Positions 55,213 to 63,207 of a stretch of 64,000 nucleotides of DNA are shown piece by piece. The position numbers and the translations under genes are program-made. The DNA lies in assembly GCA_963803495.1 (NCBI GenBank), contig CAWDMP010000002.1:2232001-2296000 (forward strand), read 5' to 3'. The notes beneath the pieces are model-generated. The model was given only the letters and a program-made list of their open reading frames with translations. It ran no database searches and was not told the DNA's origin. The DNA comes from Persicitalea sp963803495 (lineage in GTDB: Bacteria > Bacteroidota > Bacteroidia > Cytophagales > Spirosomataceae). Positions within the stretch are counted from its first letter, which is position 1. The number at the start of each line of letters is the position of its first letter.

Positions 55213-55428
55213 ATGCTAATCATAGAAGGAACCTACGAAAACGGCCAAATCGTCCTGAACGAGCAGCCCAAGACCTTGACCAAAGCCAAGGTGGCGGTAG
55301 TCTTTGAAGAGGAGACCGCCGAGAAGAAGTACGCGCCGACGAAACGTCCGTTCGGACTTTCCAAAGGCAAATTCACGTTAAGCGACGACTTTGACGAGCC
55401 GTTGGAAGACCTGAAAGATTATATGTGA
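55213..55428 (+). CDS. VapB-like antitoxin (AF2212/DUF2281-type), module 1
   Basis: A 71-residue protein with an N-terminal beta segment (MLIIEGTYENGQIVLNEQP) that resembles AF2212-type domains and a C-terminal DUF2281-type tail (TLSDDFDEPLEDLKDYM). It is followed by a PIN toxin one base after its stop, so it is the antitoxin that neutralises the toxin and represses the operon. The ATG at 55213 is preferred over 55180 because the related copies begin there. Related copies start at 56128, 57748 (remnant) and 62427 (truncated). Confidence 0.85.
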   Translation: MLIIEGTYENGQIVLNEQPKTLTKAKVAVVFEEETAEKKYAPTKRPFGLSKGKFTLSDDFDEPLEDLKDYM

Positions 55429-55429
55429 C

Positions 55430-55825
55430 ATGAATTATCTGCTTGATACACATACGTTACTATGGTTTATCGGTGGGGACAAACGGTTGCCAGACAGGAA
55501 CCGAAAAATTATAGAGGACCCCGCTAATCAATTAATGGTTAGTACGTCAAGCTTGTTCGAAATTGCCATAAAAGTGAAGGTTGGCAAGATGGACCTTATA
55601 GAATCTTTGAAAGCTGTTTATCAAGATATTGAAGCATCTTTCATTAAAATAGTACCTATCACAGCAACTCATCTTTTGGAATATCAGAACATCCCGCTGT
55701 ACGCTGACCACCGCGACCCTTTCGACCGGGCAATTATCGCCACCGCAGTAGTTGAAAAGGCGAAGATTATCACCGTCGATCCGAAGTTTCAGTACTACCA
55801 AGATTTGGTAGATCTGGTGTGGTAG
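55430..55825 (+). CDS. VapC-like PIN domain toxin, module 1
   Basis: A 131-residue PIN-fold nuclease. Acidic residues include the Asp in LLDTHTLLWF, the Glu in SLFEIAIKVKVGKMDL, and DHRDPFDR plus ITVDPKF, giving the usual metal-binding quartet. It is expected to cut RNA (such as tRNA) when released from the antitoxin encoded immediately upstream. Its layout is identical in length to module 2 (396 nt), pointing to a tandem duplication. Confidence 0.9.
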   Translation: MNYLLDTHTLLWFIGGDKRLPDRNRKIIEDPANQLMVSTSSLFEIAIKVKVGKMDLIESLKAVYQDIEASFIKIVPITATHLLEYQNIPLYADHRDPFDRAIIATAVVEKAKIITVDPKFQYYQDLVDLVW

Positions 55826-55934
55826 TTCAAAATTAGCCTACGGAATTCACCAAGGGGTAAATCGGTGCAATCAACTGGCAACCAATTGAAAGTTCAAGAC
55901 GTTTAACTTTTACACCAACCAAAACAAGATTTCC

Positions 55935-56078
55935 ATGATTGAGAAACTCAAAAAAAAACAAAAAAAGCCGACGACTACGATCAGAAAGCCAGACCTAAAG
56001 AAGAAAATTGAACTAGGCTTGGGTCGGCATCTTGTCTATATGTCCGAGACGCTGTTCGATGAGGATCTGGAAAGATGA
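55935..56078 (+). CDS. Small 47-residue gene or antitoxin remnant of unknown function
   Basis: Short lysine-rich frame (KKKQKKPTTTIRKPDLKKKIE) ending MSETLFDEDLER. The acidic C-terminal end resembles the tails of small antitoxins, but there is no recognisable family. It lies between the two VapBC-like modules with no partner toxin gene; the rest of 55826-56127 shows nothing. Could be a decayed antitoxin or a chance frame. Confidence 0.35.
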   Translation: MIEKLKKKQKKPTTTIRKPDLKKKIELGLGRHLVYMSETLFDEDLER

Positions 56079-56127
56079 AAAGCTATTTATTTAATTTGTC
56101 AGTATATCCAATGGAAAACACAAAGCC

Positions 56128-56343
56128 ATGCTTACTATAAAAGGAACATATGAGAACGGTCAAATTGTGCTGAACGAACAACCGAAGACTTTTACCAAAG
56201 CCGAAGTAGTGGTTCACTTCAAAGAGGAGGCTGCCAAAAATGAAGCTACTGCCAAGAAAAGTCCTTTTGGAATTTTGAGGGGAGCTTTCACATTGAGCGA
56301 TGACTTCGATGAGCCTTTGGATGACCTAAAAGACTATATGTAA
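56128..56343 (+). CDS. VapB-like antitoxin (AF2212/DUF2281-type), module 2
   Basis: A 71-residue paralogue of the module 1 antitoxin: MLTIKGTYENGQIVLNEQP at the start and FTLSDDFDEPLDDLKDYM at the end. It is AT-richer than module 1. The toxin ATG follows one base after its stop. It probably neutralises that toxin and autoregulates the pair. Confidence 0.85.
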   Translation: MLTIKGTYENGQIVLNEQPKTFTKAEVVVHFKEEAAKNEATAKKSPFGILRGAFTLSDDFDEPLDDLKDYM

Positions 56344-56344
56344 T

Positions 56345-56740
56345 ATGGACTATCTGCTCGATACCCATGCTCTTCTGTGGGTCACGGAAGGAGACAAGCG
56401 ATTGTCCAACAAAGTCCGAATAATCGTTGAAGATACAGACAACAGATTGATTATTAGTGTGGCAAGCCTGTTTGAGATATCCATAAAAGTGAAAATAGGT
56501 AAAATGAACCTGATGCGGCCGTTAGATGCTGTTTATCAAGGTATCATGAATTCCGCAATCGACGTAATTCCTATTGAACCTTCGCATCTGCAAAAATATC
56601 AGAATGTTCCTTTGTACGTCGACCACCGTGATCCTTTTGATCGAATTATTATTGCTACCGCTATCGTCGAAAATGCTGAGATCATAACCGTTGATCCAAA
56701 GTTTCGGTATTATTCGGATCTGGTCAGGTTAGTTTGGTGA
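56345..56740 (+). CDS. VapC-like PIN domain toxin, module 2
   Basis: A 131-residue PIN toxin with LLDTHALLWV, ASLFEISIKVKIGKMNL, VDHRDPFDR and ITVDPKFRYY, keeping the catalytic acidic residues. It is clearly paralogous to module 1 but diverged, so the duplication is not recent. Paired with its own antitoxin. Confidence 0.9.
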   Translation: MDYLLDTHALLWVTEGDKRLSNKVRIIVEDTDNRLIISVASLFEISIKVKIGKMNLMRPLDAVYQGIMNSAIDVIPIEPSHLQKYQNVPLYVDHRDPFDRIIIATAIVENAEIITVDPKFRYYSDLVRLVW

Positions 56741-56760
56741 CTGAGAGCAATAACTCCCCG

Positions 56761-56965
56761 ATGGAATCCTATAATGACATCATCAAGATAAACCCGTTGA
56801 AAAGATTTGGACGCCCTTGCGTTCGCGATGCAAGGATAAAGGATAAGTGTGTACGATGTGCTGGCTTGGCTCTCCAAGGGAATGTCGAAGGCTGAAATCA
56901 TTGAGGATTTCCCTGAATTGACGGAAGCGGATATAAACGCTTGCCTGGAATTCAATTCCATTTAA
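56761..56965 (+). pseudogene. DUF433 antitoxin gene broken by a 7-bp tandem duplication
   Basis: The N-terminal part ATG-ESYNDIIKINPLKRFGRPCVRDARI and, after a frame change, SVYDVLAWLSKGMSKAEIIE with DFPELTEADINACLEF together make a complete DUF433 protein. The break is at AAGGATA repeated twice (56832-56838 and 56839-56845). Deleting one copy restores a continuous frame to the stop at 56963-56965. DUF433 proteins are antitoxin-like partners of DUF5615 PIN-like toxins; no toxin follows here, and a Uma2 gene comes next. Confidence 0.8.
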
Positions 56966-56985
56966 ATAAAAGAAACTAACCTACC

Positions 56986-57561
56986 ATGGTACTGGAAAAC
57001 GGATTTTTGATAAAAACGGTGGACGGCATGACCGAGGAGATGTTCTTTGACCTTTGCCAGGCCAATTCAGCGTTGCGCATGGAGCGCGACCAACACGGAA
57101 ACATGATCGTTATGTCGCCTACGAGAATGAGTACCGGGAATTTCAATGCTGAGCTTATACTTGAGATCGCACTATGGAATCGTGAGACGCAATTGGGTTA
57201 TGTCTTCGACTCATCCTCGGGCTATACGCTGCCCAACGGCGCTATCCGTTCTCCCGATGTGTCCTGGATCGCCAAAGACCGCTGGGAAAGCCTGCCCTTG
57301 GCCGAGCAGAAAATCTTCACCCACACCTATCCTGACTTCGCCGTCGAAATCCGCTCCGAAAGCGACCGCCTGGCTGACCTGAAAGCCAAAATGGAGGAGT
57401 ACCGCGCCAATGGTTGCCGCCTGGGTTGGCTCATTGACCGCCAAGGCAAAGCCGTACATAGCTACCGGGCCGATGGTGGTATTGAGATTGTGAAAGGCGA
57501 AGCGGTGGCGTTGTCTGGTGAGGAGGTTTTGGTGGGGTTGGTTGTGGAGGTCGAGTTTTAA
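56986..57561 (+). CDS. Uma2 family endonuclease-like protein
   Basis: A 191-residue protein of the Uma2 (DUF820) restriction-endonuclease fold. The active-site region reads IRSPDVSWIAKDRW (Pro-Asp), then FAVEIRSESDRLADLKAKMEEYRANG (E-x-R/K) and LGWLIDRQGKAVHSYR. Uma2 genes are abundant in some bacteria and their role is unknown, possibly linked to mobile elements. It begins 20 bp after the broken DUF433 gene. Confidence 0.88.
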   Translation: MVLENGFLIKTVDGMTEEMFFDLCQANSALRMERDQHGNMIVMSPTRMSTGNFNAELILEIALWNRETQLGYVFDSSSGYTLPNGAIRSPDVSWIAKDRWESLPLAEQKIFTHTYPDFAVEIRSESDRLADLKAKMEEYRANGCRLGWLIDRQGKAVHSYRADGGIEIVKGEAVALSGEEVLVGLVVEVEF

Positions 57562-57649
57562 GGGTTCTGTGATTCCGTCGCGATGTCGGGTAGAATGGGG
57601 AAATGTAAGCAAGAGGAAACTTTAATGCTTGCGCTCGGATCGCGTTGCA

Positions 57650-57664
57650 AACGCGAGAGGATGC
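57650..57664. repeat. Hairpin cgcgtt-gca-aacgcg
   Basis: Perfect 6-bp stem with a 3-base loop. Its strand complement gtttgcaacgcg matches the last 12-base block of the 65-bp element copy B, so this may be a remnant of the same family. The remainder of 57562-57723 shows nothing else. Confidence 0.4.
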
Positions 57665-57723
57665 AACCCCGATCACAGATCAGGGTTAGCGGGGATTAGC
57701 GGGGAAGGTGGTGGTTAGGTAGA

Positions 57724-57743
57724 GACGCGATTTATCGCGTCTA
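57724..57743. repeat. Palindromic element (AGACGCGA-ttta-TCGCGTCT)
   Basis: Perfect 8-bp inverted repeat with a 4-base loop, within gagacgcgatttatcgcgtct. Similar words are known as dispersed palindromes in Bacteroidota genomes to my knowledge. It lies at the border of a toxin-antitoxin remnant and may have been a target or scar of rearrangement. Confidence 0.6.
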
Positions 57744-57747
57744 GCGT

Positions 57748-57896
57748 GAGCAATAGAAGAAAGCATGCGCCGACTGAGCGGCCGTTCGGAATTTCCAAAG
57801 ATGCCTTCACGCTGAGTGATGACTTTGACGAGCCTTTGGAGGATTTAAAGGATTACATGTGATATGGTTTTGCTATTGGATACGCATACTTTGCTG
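57748..57896 (+). pseudogene. Remnant of a third VapBC-like module
   Basis: The end of an antitoxin reads KHAPTERPFGISKDAFTLSD followed by DFDEPLEDLKDYM and a stop at 57860-57862. One base later a toxin begins MVLLLDTHTLL and is then cut off. The layout (one base between stop and ATG) equals that of the two intact modules. The N-terminal half of the antitoxin and about 120 residues of the toxin are missing. Confidence 0.8.
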
Positions 57897-58280
57897 ACCC
57901 CGATTTGCAATTGGGCCGGTCGGCCGCTGCCGTCGCACCACCCCACCTTCCTAACGCGATCTACATCAAGACCGCCCCAGTACCCAAGTCGCATCTTAGG
58001 CGCTAAGTAAAATAATGACACCACGAACGCCGATCCTATCGGTATCGTGGACACTTAAAAGAGCAGATGTATAAATAGAAAAAAGAAAAGTGGCACCGTA
58101 CTGATACATAGCCCAACGGAAATTTTGTGTAACGTGTACCGAAGACAGCAGATGCCGCTGAACCGTCGCCAACGAACTGGTCACAAACTTACTAGACGGT
58201 AAATCATTTGGTTTGGGTTGCTTGTTAATGCAGGAAATAATCGCCAGATTTGGCAATTCTAACTAACCGGTAACCTGATT
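57897..58280. other. Intergenic region without a gene; contains one two-part hairpin
   Basis: No coding frame with support is seen. At 58021-58050 CCACGA pairs with TCGTGG and, inside it, CCGAT with ATCGG, separated by small internal loops; no T run follows. Near 58255 a weak promoter-like word (cagatttg, one mismatch to TAnnTTTG) lies upstream of the GH9 gene. Confidence 0.5.
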
Positions 58281-61200
58281 ATGAAAAAGTCGAACTACTC
58301 AGTTTCCTGTTTTCTGCTGACGCTCCTGTTTTCGTTAGCACTCCGTCCTACCCAAGCCTCCGACATCGTGGAGGTTCTGCCGCTCACCGACCGGATCATC
58401 ATGGTTCACTTTGATGATGGCTATGTCAATCACCATCAACGGGGCCAGAAACGTAGCGATGAGACCGTAATTCTCGACGCGCTGATTACCGCCAACGCCA
58501 TGCAAGCCGGCCGGTACACCCTCCGCAGCACCGACGATGCCGCTTATGCTGATGGGCTAAGGCCGCTCGATGTAGGCCGCAAGTCGAAAGGCACCGATTA
58601 CGCCTGGTTTTGTGATGGCTGGTCGGCTTCCACGGGCTGCCTCAACAACCGCCCCGACCACGCCAAAGAACACTGGGTCTATCTGTTTTTGCCCACCCCC
58701 ATGCAGCCCGGCAAGACCTACCGGCTCAACACCGGTACGCTCGCCGCCAACGGTTATAACTGGACATTTACCTACGACGTGAACCAATTGCGGTCCGAGG
58801 CCGTGCACGTCAACAACGTGGGGTACGCACCCACGGCGGCCCTGAAATACGGCTATGTGTACCATTGGCTTGGCGACAAAGGCGGACTGGATCTGTCGGG
58901 TTACGCCGGGAAGGCATTTCACCTGGTCAACGTGGCTACCAACGCCATTGCTTTCTCGGGAACGATTGCCTTTCGGAAGTCGGCCACGAACCCCGAGACG
59001 GGGCAGACGAGCCAGCAACCCAACCAGAATTTCAGCGCGGCCGACGTCTACGAGTGTGATTTCTCGGCGTTCAATACGCCCGGTGAGTACCGGCTGGCGG
59101 TGGAGGGCATTGGCTGCTCGTTTCCTTTCACTGTAGCCGCCGACGCGCACTTTGAGCCATTTTACTGGACCATGAAGGGCATTTACCAGCAACGCAGCGG
59201 CATTAGCCTCGATGCGCCCTTCACCGATCAGCCTCGCCCCGCGCCCCACAACCCCACGGTCACGCCCGACTTTGCAGGCCGACTCAAGTACACCAGTACC
59301 CGCTACTTCGACGTAACCAACTCCGACGCCACCCCCGCCGACAAACCTACCTGGGAAGCAGGCATCAAGGGCGACCTCAATACCTTTGGCTGGTACCAGG
59401 ATGCGGGCGACTGGGATGGGTACTTCACGCACACCAACGTGCCGAGTATGCTGCTGTTTCTGTACGAGCTCAACCCCAACCGCTTCACCGACGGGCAGTT
59501 GCAAATTCCCGAAAGTAGTAACGGCTTGTCGGATGTGCTGGACGAAGCCACTTGGTTGCTCCGGTTTTATAAGCGCACCAAAGACGAAATCGTGGCCAAA
59601 GGCTGGGGTACCGGCGGCATTGCCGGAGCACGGGTCATGGGCGACTTGTGGGGCGGCGATGTCCGCGAAGACGGTACTACCAAAGCCTCCTGGGACGACA
59701 CCGATCGGCAGTGGATCGTGTCGGGCGAAGACCCCTGGACTACCTACCGCTACGCGGCTATGGCGGCGCAGTTGGCCTACGTATTACAAAAAGCGGGCAA
59801 GACCGACCCACAGGGCGTGAACTGGCAGCAGGAGGCTACTAATGCCTACGCCTGGGCGCAGGCCAACACCAAACCCGGCGATGGCGTGAAGTTCGGGTTC
59901 GACCTGCTGGTGCAGCGGCTGTACGCCGCCGTGAGCTTGTACCGGCTTACGGGTACCGCTACCTACCACGACCAGGCCAAGGCCGACTTTGCCGCCAAAG
60001 GCTGGAACGGCAGCAAAAACAACCTTGACGACGACGAACTGTACCCCGTCTGGCTTTACCTAACCCTACCCACCAACCGCCCCACCGACGCTGGTACGTT
60101 AGCCAACGTCCGCGCCGCCAGCGATGCCACGGCCAACTTGTACCTGGTCAGTTTCACCGATCAGCGGGCCGCCCGCTGGGGCGGCAACTACTGGCTACCG
60201 ATGCTCATCGGTCAGCCGACAACGCCGCTTACCAGTCAAGGAGTGTTCAGCTACCTCGACAACCGCACCCGCAACCCACAGCAGGCCGACAAGTATTTGA
60301 AATACATGTACACCACGGCGGATTATTTCCTGGGAACCAACCCGCTCAACATGACCTGGATCACCGGCTTAGGCGAGCGCTCGCCGGTGGGTATTTTTCA
60401 CATGGATTCGTGGTACAGTGGGCAGCCGACGCCTCGGCGGGGTATCGTACCCTACGGCCCGTGGTTGGCCGACAAGTCGACGAACGTGACCGGCCCCTGG
60501 AGCAACCGATGGCCCGAAAAGACCCTGTACCCGGCCAATCCCGACGCCTGGCCCGGCCACGAGCGCTGGTTCGATCAGCGGTCGTCGCCACTGAGTTGTG
60601 AGTTCACCATCCACCAGAACAGCGTTAAGTCCGCCTTTATGTACGGATTTCTGTACGCGGCTTCTACCCTGCCGTTTCCCCCCAAAGACGAGGGGATCGT
60701 GACCCCGACTACCCTGACCTACGAGTATTGGTCGAACAAGTCGGGTACCCAGCTCAGCGCCATCGACTGGTCGACGCCCCCCACTGGTACCAAAGCCATC
60801 ACTTCGCTGGAAGGGCCCGTCAACTGGGCCGACCTGTACGGGGCCCGCATCCGGGGCTACGTCGTTCCGGCCACTACGGGCGACTACACCTTTTATTTCT
60901 CGTCCGACGACTACGGCGATTTGTCACTGAGTACCGACGCCGACCCGGCCAACAAAACCAAGATCGCCTCGGTCAATGGCTGGACGTCGTCGCGGCTCTG
61001 GACCAAGTACGCCTCACAAAAGTCGGTGCCAGTCGCGCTGGTGGCCGGGCAGAAGTACTACGTAGAAGCCCGGATGAAAGAATCAGGTGGGGGCGACAAC
61101 ATCGCCGTCGGCTGGACCGGGCCAGGCATTTCGGCTATCACCGTTATTGGCGGCGCCAACGTCCTGCCCTATCAGGCCAGCTCCGCGCGCTTAGCTGCTA

Positions 61201-61472
61201 CCGAAGCCGAGTCTGATGCGAATCCCGTCATGAGCGTATTCCCCAACCCCGCCCGACAAGAGCTGACCGTGCAATTCCGGGCTGCAACCCCGCAGCGCGC
61301 TCAACTTCAAATGTTCAATCAGGCTGGGCGGGCCGTACTCACTGAATCCGTCACGGCCCAGGCGGGCAGCAATCGAGTACATCTTTCGCTGCCTACGCTA
61401 CCCCCCGGCATGTACCTGATCACGGTGGAGCAGTCCACCGGAAAAACGACGCGCAAGGTGGTAATCGAGTGA
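58281..61472 (+). CDS. Secreted GH9 (cellulase-type) enzyme with PA14 domain and T9SS sorting signal
   Basis: A 1063-residue secreted enzyme. Signal peptide (FLLTLLFSLALRPTQA), N-terminal Ig-like CelD_N domain (about 190-290, VNNVGYAPTAALKYGYVY), and a GH9 catalytic domain with D374-A-G-D377 in YQDAGDWDGYF. The probable acid/base Glu is in SCEFTIHQNS. A PA14-like domain follows at about 810-950 (YTFYFSSDDYGDLSLSTD). The end VFPNPARQELTVQF...GMYLITVEQSTGKTTRKVVIE is a type A T9SS sorting domain. It should hydrolyse beta-1,4-glucan or a related glycan outside the cell. Exact substrate unknown. Confidence 0.9.
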   Translation: MKKSNYSVSCFLLTLLFSLALRPTQASDIVEVLPLTDRIIMVHFDDGYVNHHQRGQKRSDETVILDALITANAMQAGRYTLRSTDDAAYADGLRPLDVGRKSKGTDYAWFCDGWSASTGCLNNRPDHAKEHWVYLFLPTPMQPGKTYRLNTGTLAANGYNWTFTYDVNQLRSEAVHVNNVGYAPTAALKYGYVYHWLGDKGGLDLSGYAGKAFHLVNVATNAIAFSGTIAFRKSATNPETGQTSQQPNQNFSAADVYECDFSAFNTPGEYRLAVEGIGCSFPFTVAADAHFEPFYWTMKGIYQQRSGISLDAPFTDQPRPAPHNPTVTPDFAGRLKYTSTRYFDVTNSDATPADKPTWEAGIKGDLNTFGWYQDAGDWDGYFTHTNVPSMLLFLYELNPNRFTDGQLQIPESSNGLSDVLDEATWLLRFYKRTKDEIVAKGWGTGGIAGARVMGDLWGGDVREDGTTKASWDDTDRQWIVSGEDPWTTYRYAAMAAQLAYVLQKAGKTDPQGVNWQQEATNAYAWAQANTKPGDGVKFGFDLLVQRLYAAVSLYRLTGTATYHDQAKADFAAKGWNGSKNNLDDDELYPVWLYLTLPTNRPTDAGTLANVRAASDATANLYLVSFTDQRAARWGGNYWLPMLIGQPTTPLTSQGVFSYLDNRTRNPQQADKYLKYMYTTADYFLGTNPLNMTWITGLGERSPVGIFHMDSWYSGQPTPRRGIVPYGPWLADKSTNVTGPWSNRWPEKTLYPANPDAWPGHERWFDQRSSPLSCEFTIHQNSVKSAFMYGFLYAASTLPFPPKDEGIVTPTTLTYEYWSNKSGTQLSAIDWSTPPTGTKAITSLEGPVNWADLYGARIRGYVVPATTGDYTFYFSSDDYGDLSLSTDADPANKTKIASVNGWTSSRLWTKYASQKSVPVALVAGQKYYVEARMKESGGGDNIAVGWTGPGISAITVIGGANVLPYQASSARLAATEAESDANPVMSVFPNPARQELTVQFRAATPQRAQLQMFNQAGRAVLTESVTAQAGSNRVHLSLPTLPPGMYLITVEQSTGKTTRKVVIE

Positions 61473-61521
61473 GTAGTGCCGTACTTTGAGGAAAGTATCT
61501 GAATTTTATCTCCGTTTTCTT

Positions 61522-62166
61522 ATGAGAAAAATCATTTTCTTGTTCGTCGCCGCGCTGGGGGTCTCAGGCGTGGCGCAGGCGCAGGCGAAATTTTCCGCTG
61601 GCCCCATCGCCGGACTGTCGGTAGCCAATCTTGATGGCGACATATTTGGCGATGGCTGGAAGCCCGGCATGATGGCGGGCCTCTCCTTCGACTACGTCAG
61701 CGATTCGAAAGTAGGCGTGAGTAGCCAGCTGTTTTACACCCAAATGGGCAGGCAGTTTGAGCCCAACGGCGACCGGATCGACCTGCACTACGCACAAGTA
61801 CCCGTAATGGCGAGTTATCTTTTCGGAAAACCCAGCAGCGCCACCCGCTTTGGCGTGTTCGCGGGTCCGCACGCAAACTTCCTGCTGGTAGCCAGGACTA
61901 AGGACGGCTTCAACCTCAACGCCACTAATTTTCTGGGCAAACCCGTTCGCCTCTTCGACCTCGGGATGACGGCTGGCTGCCGAATTTATATGCGGAATGT
62001 AAATGACATCTACCTCTACGGAGACTTCCGCTACGGGATAGGCTTCATAGACGTCGACAAGCTGGACTCCGGTCGCTCCATCAACCACGGCATGGGCATG
62101 AATGTGGGCCTGAGCTTTCCCATTCGTAGTTTGGGTGTGGGTAGTGGGTCGGGGACTTTGCGGTGA
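61522..62166 (+). CDS. Porin-like outer-membrane beta-barrel protein
   Basis: A 214-residue protein with signal peptide (IIFLFVAALGVSGVAQAQA). Outer-membrane strands follow the PorT/OMP_b-brl_2 pattern: SAGPIAGLSVANLDGD, AGLSFDYVSDSKVGVSSQLFYTQMG, and later RFGVFAGPHANFLL and YLYGDFRYGIGFIDVD. Start at 61522, not 61486, because this gives the signal peptide. It follows the GH9 gene by 49 bp on the same strand. Function unknown. Confidence 0.82.
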   Translation: MRKIIFLFVAALGVSGVAQAQAKFSAGPIAGLSVANLDGDIFGDGWKPGMMAGLSFDYVSDSKVGVSSQLFYTQMGRQFEPNGDRIDLHYAQVPVMASYLFGKPSSATRFGVFAGPHANFLLVARTKDGFNLNATNFLGKPVRLFDLGMTAGCRIYMRNVNDIYLYGDFRYGIGFIDVDKLDSGRSINHGMGMNVGLSFPIRSLGVGSGSGTLR

Positions 62167-62400
62167 AGGCGTAGAATTTAGGTTTCTGTGACTTTTGACG
62201 ACGCTGGCTATTTTGGGGGGCTGACCTTCGCGGGGCCGGCCCTCCGGTAGCCTTTTAGTTTGTGGTACACGGTCTCCCTTTTGAGAACATACGCACGACT
62301 CTCGGCGGATAAAACTATAAAGTACAGGGTTTGGGAAAGAGTAGTGGCAAATGATCTGACGCGGTACATTGAGTCCTCCCAAATCAAGAGAATGATTCGG

Positions 62401-62408
62401 TACATTTG
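62401..62408 (+). promoter_or_regulatory. -7 promoter element kept upstream of a truncated antitoxin
   Basis: TACATTTG matches TAnnTTTG and lies 18 bases before the ATG at 62427. Its position and flanks resemble those of module 1 (55184-55191). The preceding 62167-62400 shows no supported gene. Confidence 0.5.
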
Positions 62409-62426
62409 GATAAAAAACGGATAGCT

Positions 62427-62579
62427 ATGCTAACTACAATTGAAGGGACATACGAAAACGGACAGATCGTGCTGAAAGAAACACCTAAAGACATCGAAAA
62501 AGCCGAGGTGTTTGTCGTTTTTAAGGAAAAGTCTGAGGGAAAAAAGTACACTCGGCAGTCGCTCGGCTTCGCCGAGTGA
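62427..62579 (+). pseudogene. Truncated VapB-like antitoxin, without toxin
   Basis: A 50-residue frame with the family start (TTIEGTYENGQIVLKETP) that continues to KKYTRQSLGFAE and stops. The DUF2281 tail (DFDEPLEDLKDYM in relatives) is missing and no PIN gene follows. The end is a small GC hairpin (ctcggc..gccgag). Probably a decayed module; it may still be transcribed from the retained promoter. Confidence 0.7.
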
Positions 62580-62714
62580 CGACTATCCAATTAGCCCTCT
62601 GGGCGGCGTTACCTTAATTTTCTCGTACTCTCCCAATAGTCATTCAACAAAGGCAAGTTCCGTTATCTTCACGTGAACTTGAAATCGGAACTACTAGTCT
62701 GAATTCCACTATCT

Positions 62715-62948
62715 ATGGAGTACATCGCTAACCGGATCACTATCGCTCCGGATTTATGTAATGGCAAGCCTACCATACGGGGCATTCGAATCACCGTGCA
62801 AACTATTTTGGGCTACCTGAGCGCGGGCGATAGCAAGGATGATATACTCGAAGCCCACCCCTCGCTGGAACCCGAAGACATTGACGCCTGCCTGAAATTT
62901 GCCGCGGAGCTCATGGAGAATCACTATGATATTCGGCAGATTGCATAA
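62715..62948 (+). CDS. DUF433 antitoxin-like protein
   Basis: A 77-residue protein with the DUF433 pattern: ITIAPDLCNGKPTIRGIRIT, then VQTILGYLSAGDSKDDILEA and HPSLEPEDIDACLKFAAE. Such proteins carry a small helix-turn-helix-like domain and act as antitoxins of DUF5615 PIN-like toxins. The toxin gene directly after it is only a fragment, so this one is an orphan. Confidence 0.88.
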   Translation: MEYIANRITIAPDLCNGKPTIRGIRITVQTILGYLSAGDSKDDILEAHPSLEPEDIDACLKFAAELMENHYDIRQIA

Positions 62949-63056
62949 TCGATCATCATCAAGGACATTGATTTCTACAATCGTATCATAGCCTCTGATC
63001 CTACGCCCAAAATCATTTACTTGAAAATGGGAAAGAGGAAGTTTGAGAATTTGTAA
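62949..63056 (+). pseudogene. Remnant of DUF5615 PIN-like toxin
   Basis: Right after the DUF433 stop, the same frame reads IIKDIDFYNRIIASDPTPK, then IIYLKMGKRKFENL and a stop at 63054-63056. This matches the middle part (KDxDFY and KxIxLxxG) of DUF5615 toxins; the N-terminal catalytic half and the C-terminus are lacking. No start codon precedes it. Confidence 0.65.
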
Positions 63057-63207
63057 GTCGAAGAATTGCGCTATGTTTAGCCACCAGTTTTTGGAAACTG
63101 GCGGCAGCGGGGGTACTTCTGTATGAATCAGCTATTGGTATTTGCGCCGACCTGTGGAATTTTTATCTTACTAACTAGCTATTAATCACCCTTGCAACAA
63201 GTCTATT

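Noticed and set aside
62208..62405. 65-residue minus-strand frame with a weak helix-turn-helix look (LKRETVYHKLKGYRR)
   Set aside because: No family recognised, no partner, and no promoter; it overlaps the region that carries the truncated antitoxin's promoter.
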